A stretch of 64,000 nucleotides of DNA, taken from positions 1 to 64,000 of the forward strand of contig JAZLHE010000028.1 in assembly GCA_045616665.1 (NCBI GenBank). Direction: 5' to 3'. Under the pieces are notes generated by a model. That model saw only the letters and a list, made by a program, of their open reading frames with translations, searched no databases and was not told the origin of the DNA. Positions 36,297-44,891 of the stretch are shown one piece after another (within the stretch, counting starts at the first letter, position 1; each line of letters starts with the position of its first letter). Origin of the DNA: RUG11690 sp045616665 (lineage in GTDB: Bacteria > Bacteroidota > Bacteroidia > Bacteroidales > WCHB1-69). A program made the translations under genes and the position numbers.

Positions 36297-37673
36297 TTAT
36301 TTTAATCTTTTCAATTTAACGGTGAAGTGTCTCATCAATTCGGCTTCCCAAGTAATTTCCAGACCACGGGTGATGGTTTCTCTTCTGTCATAAACATTCT
36401 TCAATGCGGCAGCGATAACATCCATGTGGTTATTGGTATAAACTCTTCTTGGGATGCACAAACGAACGAAATCAAGACCACCGAAACGGTTTTCACGAGT
36501 CACAGGGTCACGGTCTGCCAAGATATAACCGATTTCGCAGGCACGAATACCTGCTTCCAAATACAATTCGCAAGTCAGGGTTTGAGCAGGAAATTCTTCC
36601 TTTGGGACTTTGGTCAACACTTTGTCGGCATCTACGAAAATAGCGTGACCACCGGCAGGACGTTGATAAGGAATACCATATTCGTCCAATTTCTTAGCCA
36701 AATACTGAACCTGTTGAATACGCGTGTCAAGCATATCAAATTCGGTATTTTCATCCAAGCCCACTGCCAAGGCAGCCATATCGCGGCCATTCATACCGCC
36801 GTATGTCAAGAAACCCTCGAAAGGAATACAGAATCTCTTGGCACCTTCGTACCAATCTTCCTTATTGGTAGCGATAAAACCGCCCATATTGACCAAGCCG
36901 TCCTTTTTGGCCGACATCGTCATAGAATCAGCGTATGAGAACATTTCCTTGGCGATTTCCTTGATTGTCTTGTTTTCATATCCTTTTTCACGAGTTTTGA
37001 TGAAATAAGCATTTTCAGCAAAACGGGCAGAGTCCATATTTACAGGAACGCCATATTTGTGGCAAAGAGCGCAAGTATCTTTAATGTTCTGCATACTTAC
37101 GGGTTGTCCACCTACGGTATTATTGGTAACGGTCAAAACCATAAAAGGAACATTTCCCTGGTTTTCCTTCAAGACCTTTTCCAATTTTTCCAAAGAAACA
37201 TTACCCTTGAAAGGAACTTCAAGCTGGGTATCTTTTGCTTCATCGGTAGTAACGTCGATGGCGAAAGCCTTACGTGATTCGATATGGCCCTTAGTGGTAT
37301 CAAAGTGGGCATTTCCGGGAACAACGTTGCCTGGTTTTACCAAATATGAAAACAATACATTTTCAGCGGCACGACCCTGGTGAGTAGGAATCACATAATT
37401 AAAACCCGTGATTTTAGTCACCATATCCTTGAATTCAAAGAAAGATCTTGAACCGGAATAACTTTCGTCACCCATCATCATAGCGGACCACTGACGGTCG
37501 CTCATAGAACCTGTACCGGAATCCGTATTCAAGTCAATGTAAACCTGTTCTGATTTCAACATAAAGATGTTGTTGTAAGCTTCTTCGAGCCATTTTTCGC
37601 GTTCCTCGCGAGTAGATTTCTTAATGGGTTCAACCATCTTGATTTTCCAAGATTCTGCAAATGGTAATTCCAT
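36297..37673 (-). CDS. tnaA: Tryptophanase (tryptophan indole-lyase)
   Basis: 458-residue PLP enzyme that splits tryptophan into indole, pyruvate and ammonia. The PLP lysine is K257 in MSAKKDGLV; other landmarks are PTHQGRAAEN, SARFAENAYFIK and PRRVYTNNH. It is related to tyrosine phenol-lyase. In that enzyme an Arg (GVRSMERG) contacts the phenol, while here the equivalent is GIRACEIG with Ile, as in tryptophanase, so tryptophan is favoured. The protein closely resembles Bacteroides enzymes in its opening (LPFAESWKIKMVEPI). It lies 13 bases from the MORN lipoprotein gene with no tnaC-like leader or own promoter visible. Confidence 0.88.
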   Translation of the reverse strand: MELPFAESWKIKMVEPIKKSTREEREKWLEEAYNNIFMLKSEQVYIDLNTDSGTGSMSDRQWSAMMMGDESYSGSRSFFEFKDMVTKITGFNYVIPTHQGRAAENVLFSYLVKPGNVVPGNAHFDTTKGHIESRKAFAIDVTTDEAKDTQLEVPFKGNVSLEKLEKVLKENQGNVPFMVLTVTNNTVGGQPVSMQNIKDTCALCHKYGVPVNMDSARFAENAYFIKTREKGYENKTIKEIAKEMFSYADSMTMSAKKDGLVNMGGFIATNKEDWYEGAKRFCIPFEGFLTYGGMNGRDMAALAVGLDENTEFDMLDTRIQQVQYLAKKLDEYGIPYQRPAGGHAIFVDADKVLTKVPKEEFPAQTLTCELYLEAGIRACEIGYILADRDPVTRENRFGGLDFVRLCIPRRVYTNNHMDVIAAALKNVYDRRETITRGLEITWEAELMRHFTVKLKRLK

Positions 37674-37686
37674 AGTAATAAATTTT

Positions 37687-38286
37687 TTAGTTGTTATTAT
37701 TTTGATTTTTTTTCGCTAATTCGGTTTTGATTAATTGTCCTTCGTCATTGAAGAAATACTTATAAATAAGTTTTCCATTTTCATCAAAAAACTTCCATTC
37801 CCCGATTTTCAGTCCGTGACGGTAATTTCCCGCATAATACAAGTAACCATTATCATGATATACCTTGTACGGGCCTTCTTCCTTACCGTCAACATAATGG
37901 GCTTCCGTACACAAATTTCCGTTTTTATGATAGGCGAACCAGTCGCCATCCCGGTTGGTTTGATTTACAATATTTCCTTCGGTATATTTATAATGTGTAC
38001 TGTCATAATAGTAAACTTCACGATACTTTTCGTCGGTCAGCTGACCATTTTCGTCCACCTTATAAAAACATACGACTCGGGATTGTTTATCGGCGTATGC
38101 CTGTTCCACCTTTTTGCCCGGGAGTGTATCGTTATGGTCGATTTTTCCCGCACCGATGGTTGCCTCATTCAATTCCACGCATTCCACCCCATCTTCTTTT
38201 TGTTCCTCCTTGGGTTTAGACTTACAAGACATCATACCCAACAAAAACGACAAAACGACGGTTATGCACAACAGTTTTTTCATCAT
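37687..38286 (-). CDS. MORN-repeat lipoprotein (YwqK-like)
   Basis: 199 residues. The lipoprotein signal MMKKLLCITVVLSFLLGMMSC ends in the lipobox cysteine at residue 21, followed by a charged linker. Residues about 95-190 hold MORN-variant repeats of the YwqK type, each with a GxxxxYHxNG or FDENGKLIYKYFF pattern (YHKNGNLCTEAHYVDG, YHDNGYLYYAGNYRHG). Such repeats form beta-hairpin strips that bind membranes or partners. It is probably an outer-membrane lipoprotein. The start overlaps the stop of the OmpH-like gene by one base (TAATG). Its function is unknown. Confidence 0.83.
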   Translation of the reverse strand: MMKKLLCITVVLSFLLGMMSCKSKPKEEQKEDGVECVELNEATIGAGKIDHNDTLPGKKVEQAYADKQSRVVCFYKVDENGQLTDEKYREVYYYDSTHYKYTEGNIVNQTNRDGDWFAYHKNGNLCTEAHYVDGKEEGPYKVYHDNGYLYYAGNYRHGLKIGEWKFFDENGKLIYKYFFNDEGQLIKTELAKKNQNNNN

Positions 38287-38963
38287 TATTTTTTCTTTTT
38301 AGAGAAAGGTTCGTTTAAAATATCCAGCACTTCGTTCGTAATATCCTTGGTTGGGTCGGCATCCAACATTTGACCGCCATATTGATAAGAAAAGATGAAG
38401 GAAGCGTTTCTTTCCGCATTCACGCGTTGGGTTGCCGCAATGACAGAATCTGCGATTTGCTTCAAGGCAGCGGCCTGGCGTGCTTCCAAATTACTCATCA
38501 CCTGATTGTAATCTGCCTGAAGTGCTTCACTTTCGGCCATCAGCTGCTGCTGTGCGTTTTCCACCTGCACCTGTGTCAGAATACCCGATTGGTAATTCTG
38601 CTGGAATTGGGCATATTTTCTTTCCAAGGCACTTTGTCTGTTCTTGAAAAGGGCTTCCTGTTTTGTCATTTCAGTTTCTATATCATCGGTAAGAACATTG
38701 ACCAATTCATATTGGGAATTAATGGTATCAATATTGATATACACGATTTCACCTGAACGGGGTTCTGTATTCACCACAGCTGTCGGACGATGGCTTGCGG
38801 TTTTCGGGAAAAAGAAATACAGGATATACAATCCGATTACCGCCAACACCAATATGATTTCAACGATCCATTTGGCGATACAGCATTTGCATTTTTTCTT
38901 TTCACAAGTTTCCTGATTTTTGATTGGGGAAACTTCACTTACATTTTCTTCCATTTCACTCAT
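38286..38963 (-). CDS. OmpH/Skp-like protein with N-terminal membrane anchor and Cys cluster
   Basis: 225 residues. The N-terminal 32 residues are cytoplasmic and Cys-rich (C20, then CKCC at 25-28), followed by one membrane segment (about 33-53, IVEIILVLAVIGLYILYFFF). The rest is an OmpH/Skp-type coiled-coil (VYINIDTINSQYELVN, then long helices with AQFQQNYQSGIL and ADYNQVMSNLEARQ). Skp homologues are soluble periplasmic chaperones of outer-membrane proteins; this one would be tethered to the inner membrane as a type II protein. It starts 15 bases after recQ and overlaps the MORN lipoprotein gene by one base. The anchor replaces the usual signal peptide. Confidence 0.83.
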   Translation of the reverse strand: MSEMEENVSEVSPIKNQETCEKKKCKCCIAKWIVEIILVLAVIGLYILYFFFPKTASHRPTAVVNTEPRSGEIVYINIDTINSQYELVNVLTDDIETEMTKQEALFKNRQSALERKYAQFQQNYQSGILTQVQVENAQQQLMAESEALQADYNQVMSNLEARQAAALKQIADSVIAATQRVNAERNASFIFSYQYGGQMLDADPTKDITNEVLDILNEPFSKKKK

Positions 38964-38978
38964 TATTTTCTAATTTTA

Positions 38979-41189
38979 TTAATTTCCTACTTCAGATAAA
39001 TATTTAATTCTCATAATACGCACTTCTTCCATCGAATATTCATCTTCTCCCAATTCATCAAGGGCATCTTGAACGGAATCGGTTTGCGCATTATTGAAAT
39101 AATCCAGAATTTCTTCTTGATGATACGGATCAATCACCTCATCAATATAATAATCGATATGAAGTTTCATACCTGAGGCCACGATACTTTCAATTTCCGT
39201 CAAAAGTTCGTCCATTTCCATACCCTTGGCCACGGCAATATCCTCAAAAGCAATTCGTTTGTCAATATTTTGAATGATGTAAACCCTATTATAAGACTTA
39301 TTCGCCACCGTTTTAACCACAAAATCCTGCGGACGTTCAATTTCATTGTCTTCCACATAATTTTTAATCAATTCGATAAAGGGTTTGCCATATTTCTGGG
39401 CTTTACCCGCTCCCACGCCGGTGATATGCGTCATTTCCTCCATATTGGTAGGATACTGAATACACATATCCTCCAATGACGGATCTTGGAAAATCACGTA
39501 TGGAGGAAGATTTTCGGCATTGGAGATGGTCTTGCGCAAATCCTTCAGCAAGGCGAAGAGATTCTTGTCAAAGGCATCACCCTTGACCGGAACGGGATCG
39601 TCCATCATCTCATCGTCATCATCGTCAACCTCATTGTTTACGTTTTTAGGTTTGACAATCATCACCGAATAAGGATTGACCATATATTTTTCGCCCTTCT
39701 TCGTCACTTTCAGCAAACCGTAATTTTCCACATCCTTTACGACCAGTTCCTCAAAAATAGCCAGACGAATCACATTGGCCCAGAACTTCTTGTCGTAATC
39801 CATACCCTCACCGAACTGTTTCAGCTTTTGATGCTTGAATTTTTCTACTGAAGTAGTGGCATCACCTACAATAATATCAATAATATGGTCTTCCTTGAAT
39901 TGCTGCTTGACCGTCTGAATCACTTCCAGCGTCAGGACGATTTGGTCGGAGGCATTCATTTTAGGTTTAGGATGATTGCAATTATCGCAATTATGACAAT
40001 TTTCCTCATTAAATTCCTCACCAAAGTAATGCAACAGGTGTTTTCTTCGGCAACTGGTCGATTCCGCATAAGAAGCCGTTTCTGCTAAAAGTTGTTTAAC
40101 GATTTCCTGTTCAGCCACGGATTTCTTTGTGGAGAACTTCTCCAACTTATTCAAATCTTTCGGATCATAAAATGCGATACACACGCCTTCTCCGTCATCC
40201 CGACCTGCACGACCCGTTTCTTGGTAATAACCCTCCAAACTTTTCGGCATATCATAATGGATGACATAGCGCACGTCGGGTTTGTCAATACCCATACCGA
40301 AAGCGATGGTAGCCACGATAACGTCCGCTTTTTCCATCAAAAAGGCATCCTGATTTTCCACCCGTGTATGGGAATCCAAGCCGGCGTGATATGGCAATGC
40401 CTTAATCTGATTGGCTTGCAGAAACTCGGCCAGTTCCTCAACCTTTTTACGACTAAGACAATAAACAATACCTGATTTTCCGGAATTATTCTTTATATAT
40501 TTTACCAATTCCTTATCGACATCTTTCGTCTTTTCGCGAATTTCATAATACAGATTCGGGCGATTAAACGAGGAAATGAAGACTTCCGCCTTATCCATTC
40601 CCAAGTTTTTCTGGATATCGCTTTGCACCTTGGGCGTTGCCGTAGCCGTAAGGGCAATCACCGGGACTTTCTTGCCGATGGTATCGATAATGGCTCTGAT
40701 GCGTCGATATTCCGGTCTGAAATCGTGTCCCCATTCGGAAATACAATGGGCTTCGTCAATAGCGTAAAAAGAAATATCGATATCTTTAAAGAAATCTACG
40801 TTTTCCTCTTTTGTCAATGTCTCCGGAGCCACATACAGCAATTTCGTCTTGCCTGAACGCAAATCTTCCTTGACTTCCTTAATTTCCTGCTTTGTCAAAG
40901 ACGAATTCAAAAAATGGGCGACCCCCATTTCCGTGCCCAAATTACGGATGGCATCCACCTGGTTTTTCATTAATGCGATAAGAGGTGATATCACGATGGC
41001 GGTACCTTCCTTCATCATAGCAGGCAATTGGTAGCACAAGGATTTGCCACCGCCGGTTGGCATTATCACAAAACAATCCTTACCTTTCAATAGTGACTTG
41101 ATAATCTTGAGTTGATTTCCCTTAAAAGTGTCAAAGCCGAAAAATTTCTTCAACATTTTGGAAATCTCCTTGTCAGTAAAAGTTGCCAT
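38979..41189 (-). CDS. recQ: ATP-dependent DNA helicase RecQ
   Basis: 736-residue 3'-5' helicase for recombination and fork repair. Walker A TPTGGGKSLCYQLPA (44-58), DEAHCISEWGHDF (motif II), the zinc-binding cysteines of the RQC region (CRRKHLLHYFG ... CHNCDNC), and a C-terminal HRDC-like domain are visible. An acidic linker (VDDDDDEMMDDP) separates RQC from HRDC. About 110 residues beyond HRDC (AVAKGMEMDELLTEIESIV) form an extra helical tail seen in Bacteroidota RecQ. It heads the long minus-strand run to the addA-like gene, with a -7 box at 41239-41246. Confidence 0.95.
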   Translation of the reverse strand: MATFTDKEISKMLKKFFGFDTFKGNQLKIIKSLLKGKDCFVIMPTGGGKSLCYQLPAMMKEGTAIVISPLIALMKNQVDAIRNLGTEMGVAHFLNSSLTKQEIKEVKEDLRSGKTKLLYVAPETLTKEENVDFFKDIDISFYAIDEAHCISEWGHDFRPEYRRIRAIIDTIGKKVPVIALTATATPKVQSDIQKNLGMDKAEVFISSFNRPNLYYEIREKTKDVDKELVKYIKNNSGKSGIVYCLSRKKVEELAEFLQANQIKALPYHAGLDSHTRVENQDAFLMEKADVIVATIAFGMGIDKPDVRYVIHYDMPKSLEGYYQETGRAGRDDGEGVCIAFYDPKDLNKLEKFSTKKSVAEQEIVKQLLAETASYAESTSCRRKHLLHYFGEEFNEENCHNCDNCNHPKPKMNASDQIVLTLEVIQTVKQQFKEDHIIDIIVGDATTSVEKFKHQKLKQFGEGMDYDKKFWANVIRLAIFEELVVKDVENYGLLKVTKKGEKYMVNPYSVMIVKPKNVNNEVDDDDDEMMDDPVPVKGDAFDKNLFALLKDLRKTISNAENLPPYVIFQDPSLEDMCIQYPTNMEEMTHITGVGAGKAQKYGKPFIELIKNYVEDNEIERPQDFVVKTVANKSYNRVYIIQNIDKRIAFEDIAVAKGMEMDELLTEIESIVASGMKLHIDYYIDEVIDPYHQEEILDYFNNAQTDSVQDALDELGEDEYSMEEVRIMRIKYLSEVGN

Positions 41190-41238
41190 TATATGTAAAC
41201 TTTGGGTTTGCTAATTATTCTATTCAAGTATTATTCAA

Positions 41239-41246
41239 CAAAAATA
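41239..41246 (-). promoter_or_regulatory. -7 promoter box of the recQ run
   Basis: The minus strand reads TATTTTTG, 49 bases upstream of the recQ ATG at 41189. No other exact box was noticed between genes down to the addA-like gene. Confidence 0.5.
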
Positions 41247-41335
41247 TAAAAAACTTTGCAATAAAGATACATTTTTTGCTTTTTTTTTACGCTTAATTTT
41301 ATAACATTCTGATTATTAGCGCAATAATTTAACTG

Positions 41336-42274
41336 TTAATTTTCTTTGTTCAACGAGGCCTTCACCAGACGCCGAACCGATGTCTCCAACGGCAGAAAAC
41401 TCTTCTTATAATTTACTTTTCTCAATTTCGACAAATCGGCATAAAGGCCAGCTGAAGGCAAAAAAGAATGAGTCAAATTTTCCGAAAATTCCACTCGTGG
41501 TTGGATTTTCAAAGTCGAGAAAACGCTTTGTGCCGCCACGCTCAATGGACGGGCATAGGCAGTGCCCACGTTGTATATGCCCCGCACTGGTAAATGATTC
41601 ATAAACCACATCATCACGGTTGTCACATCCGCGACATAAACAAAATCATACAAGGGTTCTTGTCCGCCGATTAGTGGCAATGTGGCGATTTGTTTCGTCA
41701 TTATCTGACGAAACAGTTGATAAACCAAGGACGCGTTTTTCAACTTTTGATCTTCATTCGGGCCAAAAACATTAAAAAACTTCAAACCATACCAAAATGG
41801 CGGCATTGAAACCTGCTTTTGTACCCATTGGTCAAACTCGTGTTTTGACCGACCGCAAGGTGACAACGGTTTTAATTTATACAACGCCTTGTCGTCGTCT
41901 ATGCACGCCGTCATTCCATCCCCGTAGGTTTCTGCTGAAGAGGCATATATCAACGGTATATGGTTTTGGGCAGTCCAACTCCAAATACGCTGCGAATATT
42001 CCACATTCCATTTTTTGAAGACGGAATAATCATTGATGTCATTGTCTGTCTGGGCTCCTAAATGCACGACAAAATCCACTTGCGAAGCACACTTCTCCGC
42101 CCAATCAAAAAAATTGCCAACAGGAACAAATTCCAAGTATTGAAGGTCTTCCCGACGTAATAAACTGGCAGTTTCATCAAAATCAACAAGGATTAGATCC
42201 GTATAACCATAGTGATTCAAATGACGGACAAAATCACTTCCGATAAAGCCGGCCGCACCTGTAACGACAATCAT
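41336..42274 (-). CDS. HldD/RfaD-like epimerase with an active-site Tyr to Cys change
   Basis: 312-residue extended SDR resembling ADP-L-glycero-D-manno-heptose 6-epimerase, which makes the heptose used in LPS cores. NAD motif TGAAGFIG (5-12), YASSAETYG (110-118), KFFNVFGPNE and FVYVADVTTVMMWF match HldD. The catalytic YxxxK motif should read YGxSK but is CGRSK, so Tyr140 is Cys (codon TGC at 41855-41857) while Lys144 and the second base Lys177 remain. Typical Bacteroidota HldD reads NPYGVSK here. The protein may be an inactive or altered paralogue. It has its own -7 box at 42292-42300. Confidence 0.83.
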   Translation of the reverse strand: MIVVTGAAGFIGSDFVRHLNHYGYTDLILVDFDETASLLRREDLQYLEFVPVGNFFDWAEKCASQVDFVVHLGAQTDNDINDYSVFKKWNVEYSQRIWSWTAQNHIPLIYASSAETYGDGMTACIDDDKALYKLKPLSPCGRSKHEFDQWVQKQVSMPPFWYGLKFFNVFGPNEDQKLKNASLVYQLFRQIMTKQIATLPLIGGQEPLYDFVYVADVTTVMMWFMNHLPVRGIYNVGTAYARPLSVAAQSVFSTLKIQPRVEFSENLTHSFLPSAGLYADLSKLRKVNYKKSFLPLETSVRRLVKASLNKEN

Positions 42275-42291
42275 AAAAACTCAAATTTTAT

Positions 42292-42300
42292 GCAAAAATA
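42292..42300 (-). promoter_or_regulatory. -7 promoter box of the HldD-like gene
   Basis: The minus strand reads TATTTTTGC, 18 bases upstream of the ATG at 42274. It separates this gene from rnfC. Confidence 0.6.
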
Positions 42301-42348
42301 AGAATTTTTCTATTGCCTGACACTCTTTTCCACTTTGAGAAAATCAAT

Positions 42349-42371
42349 CATAGAAAAATGTTTTTTCTATG
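42349..42371 (-). terminator. Weak hairpin after rnfC
   Basis: CATAGAAAAA and TTTTTCTATG form a 10-base-pair AT-rich stem with a 3-base loop, 58 bases past the rnfC stop. It lacks a good T run on the minus strand. Confidence 0.35.
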
Positions 42372-42429
42372 CAGATGTCAGTCAGCACCCAAAGCGGGCG
42401 GCATTGATATCGGCTTGATCTTTTGCGAA

Positions 42430-43752
42430 CTATTTTCTGGCACGAATCATTGCGCCGGTTCGATTTTTTCCCAAACGGATAATATCCAGCAAAGGACGAT
42501 TAGATGGACAACCAAATGAACAGGAACCGCATTCAATACAATTCATAATTCCTCGTTTCTCGCAATCTTCATAAAGTTGGGCATCGGAATAAGCGTACAA
42601 CATATATGGTTCAAGGCCCATCGGGCAGGCGTGGACACACTTTCCGCAGCGCAGACATTCATACACTTCACCGCGCTTGCTTTCCTTGTCGCTCATCAGC
42701 AGCAAACTGGACATACCCTTTACGGTATAGGCATTGATATTGGACATTGCCTTACCCATCATCGGACCGCCGGAAATGATCTTGCCTGTATCTTCAGGAA
42801 TACCGACCGTATTCAAAATATCAGCAATCGACGTTCCGATACGCACTCTGAAATTCTTGGGTGCGGGCACCGACTTGCCGCTCACCGTCATAAAGTTTTC
42901 CACGATAGGCTTGTTTTTCTGCACAGCCTCATAAATAGCGTAAGTAGTAGCGATATTGTTAACGATGCATCCTACCTCGATGGGTAGTTTCCCATTAGGG
43001 ACATTGCGACCTGTCAAGGCATTAATCAACTGTTTTTCAGCACCTTGAGGATATTTTGTTTTCAGTTTGACCACCTGAATTTTTGGATGATTTTTAGCCA
43101 CTTCCGACAAATGTCGAATAGCGTCGGGCTTATTGGCTTCCACCCCAATCATGGCAACTGGAGCATCAGAAGCAATCAACATTGCCTCAATACCCACCAT
43201 CACTTCTTCGGCGCGTTCCAGCATCATACGATAGTCCACCGTAATGTAGGGCTCACATTCAGCCGCATTGATGATCAGGTAATCCACCTTTTTATCTGGG
43301 GGCACCATATATTTCACATGGGTTGGGAAGCAGGCACCGCCCAAACCAACAATGCCGCAGGCCTTCATACGGTCGATAATTTCGGTTTTTGTCAGTTTGA
43401 TTTCGCTGACCAAATCAGAAGTTGTATCGATAGACTCATCCCATTCGTCGCCTTCAACATCAATGAAAACGGCATCTTTTTTATAACCTAAAAAATCCGT
43501 TGCCGGTTCGATTTTGGACACGGTTCCAGAAACTGGAGAATGCACGTTAGCGCAAATAAACGCATCCGCCTTGCCAATCAGTTGTCCAACCTTAACCTTA
43601 TCGCCCTTTTGCACGACAGGAGTTGCAGGAGCTCCCAAATGCTGAGTAAGGAAAACGACAGCTTGTTTGGGGACAGGAAAATATTCGACCACACTTTGTT
43701 TGGCTAACTTATTTTCTTGGGGATGGATACCACCCAACTTAAAAGTCTTCAT
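42430..43752 (-). CDS. rnfC: Rnf electron transport complex subunit RnfC
   Basis: 440-residue peripheral subunit of the Rnf ferredoxin:NAD oxidoreductase, which pumps sodium ions or protons as it passes electrons from ferredoxin to NAD. The N-terminal barrel-sandwich (KVKVGQLIGKADAFICANVH) is followed by the Complex I 51 kDa-like NADH/FMN domain (VGLGGACFPTHVKY) and two [4Fe-4S] motifs, CLRCGKCVHACP and CIECGSCSFGCP. It follows rnfB by 8 bases. The usual next genes rnfD, rnfG, rnfE and rnfA are absent: the next gene is the HldD-like one with its own promoter. Confidence 0.95.
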   Translation of the reverse strand: MKTFKLGGIHPQENKLAKQSVVEYFPVPKQAVVFLTQHLGAPATPVVQKGDKVKVGQLIGKADAFICANVHSPVSGTVSKIEPATDFLGYKKDAVFIDVEGDEWDESIDTTSDLVSEIKLTKTEIIDRMKACGIVGLGGACFPTHVKYMVPPDKKVDYLIINAAECEPYITVDYRMMLERAEEVMVGIEAMLIASDAPVAMIGVEANKPDAIRHLSEVAKNHPKIQVVKLKTKYPQGAEKQLINALTGRNVPNGKLPIEVGCIVNNIATTYAIYEAVQKNKPIVENFMTVSGKSVPAPKNFRVRIGTSIADILNTVGIPEDTGKIISGGPMMGKAMSNINAYTVKGMSSLLLMSDKESKRGEVYECLRCGKCVHACPMGLEPYMLYAYSDAQLYEDCEKRGIMNCIECGSCSFGCPSNRPLLDIIRLGKNRTGAMIRARK

Positions 43753-43760
43753 ACGTAAAA

Positions 43761-44642
43761 TTATTGATTATTCTCGTTTGATGATGGGGTTTCTTGAGAT
43801 GCAGGAGCATCGGTCTGGTTTTCCTTCTTGGGTGGGAAATTGGCGGTATGGATAGCACCTGTCGGGCACTCGGCCACGCACTTTCTACAACTCTTGCACT
43901 TGGTGAAATCGATGTAAGCCACAGAATTTTCCACCGTAACAGCTTCGAAAGGACAGGTTTTGGCACATTTGCCACAACCAATGCAAGCTGCCGCGCAATT
44001 TTTACGTGCTACCGCGCCTTTTTCCTTATTGATACAAGAAACGAACACTCTACGATTAAACTTTCCTTTATATCTGAGTTCTATAACTTTACGAGGACAA
44101 GTTTTGGCACAAGCACCGCAACCCACGCATTTTTCCTCCTCTACGACAGGAAGTTTAGTAACGGGGTCGAGATGGATTGCATCGAATTTGCAGGCCTTCA
44201 CACAATCGCCGCAACCGAGGCAGCCGAACGGACAGGCGCTCTCTCCCGCAAAAATGGAGCTGGCAAACTGGCAAGAAACGGCAGAATCGTAATTCACTTT
44301 TGCGGGAGCATTTTCAGTCGTTCCATTACAGCGAACGACAGCAATCATCGGTTCACTTTCAGCGGCTTCCAAGCCCATCACTTTGGCAATGGCAGCCATA
44401 TCCCCTCCTGCCGGACATTTGCGACCTTCCAGCGAATTGGACTTCACTATCGCTTCTGCCAAGGCACGACAGCCCGCAAAACCGCAACCGCCGCAATTGG
44501 CACCCGGCAAATGGGCAGCCACCTCGTCAATACGCGGATCTTCAATAACTTTGAATGCCTTTGAAACAAAATATAGAATTACCGCGGCTATCAAACCGAT
44601 AGCACCGATAACCAACGCAGCTAACAATATCGTCTTTACCAT
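43761..44642 (-). CDS. rnfB: Rnf electron transport complex subunit RnfB
   Basis: 293 residues from ATG 44642 (MVKTILLAALVIG), chosen because the longer ORF starts upstream of the -7 box at 44672-44680. An N-terminal membrane segment (about 2-25) precedes the Fes domain cluster LPGANCGGCGFAGC with a later Cys (KCPAGGD), then four CxxCxxCxxxC ferredoxin motifs: CLGCGDCVKAC, CVGCGACAKTC, CIGCGKCAKTC and CKSCRKCVAEC. RnfB is thought to accept electrons from ferredoxin. The C-terminal tail after the last cluster is short and Gln/Asn-rich. First gene of the rnfB-rnfC pair. Confidence 0.95.
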   Translation of the reverse strand: MVKTILLAALVIGAIGLIAAVILYFVSKAFKVIEDPRIDEVAAHLPGANCGGCGFAGCRALAEAIVKSNSLEGRKCPAGGDMAAIAKVMGLEAAESEPMIAVVRCNGTTENAPAKVNYDSAVSCQFASSIFAGESACPFGCLGCGDCVKACKFDAIHLDPVTKLPVVEEEKCVGCGACAKTCPRKVIELRYKGKFNRRVFVSCINKEKGAVARKNCAAACIGCGKCAKTCPFEAVTVENSVAYIDFTKCKSCRKCVAECPTGAIHTANFPPKKENQTDAPASQETPSSNENNQ

Positions 44643-44671
44643 AATAATATCGTTTAATAATTTTTGAAACT

Positions 44672-44680
44672 GCAAAGATA
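44672..44680 (-). promoter_or_regulatory. -7 promoter box of rnfB-rnfC
   Basis: The minus strand reads TATCTTTGC, 29 bases before the rnfB ATG at 44642. A TTTG at 44702-44705 gives a 21-base spacer, as in Bacteroidota -33/-7 promoters. Confidence 0.65.
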
Positions 44681-44843
44681 CAATTTTTTGAGTAGTAGTG
44701 ACAAAAAAAAAATCCTCTTTGTGAAAAAATGATGATTTTCTTTCTTTCCTTTTCGTCATTTTAATGAATATCAAAATCTAAAATTCACTGACAAAATCAT
44801 TTTAACACTCTATTTTCTTATGATTAGATTTGAATATTTTTCC

Positions 44844-44852
44844 TATTTTTGC
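44844..44852 (+). promoter_or_regulatory. -7 promoter box of the activase genes
   Basis: TATTTTTGC lies 39 bases before the ATG at 44892, back to back with the rnfB promoter on the other strand. Confidence 0.6.
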
Positions 44853-44891
44853 AGACTTTTTTTGAATATTAAATAGGAATAAATAATATTT

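Noticed and set aside
36297..37673. Tyrosine phenol-lyase instead of tryptophanase
   Set aside because: The enzymes are close relatives, but the position of the phenol-contacting Arg is Ile here (GIRACEIG), as in tryptophanase, and the opening matches Bacteroides tryptophanases.
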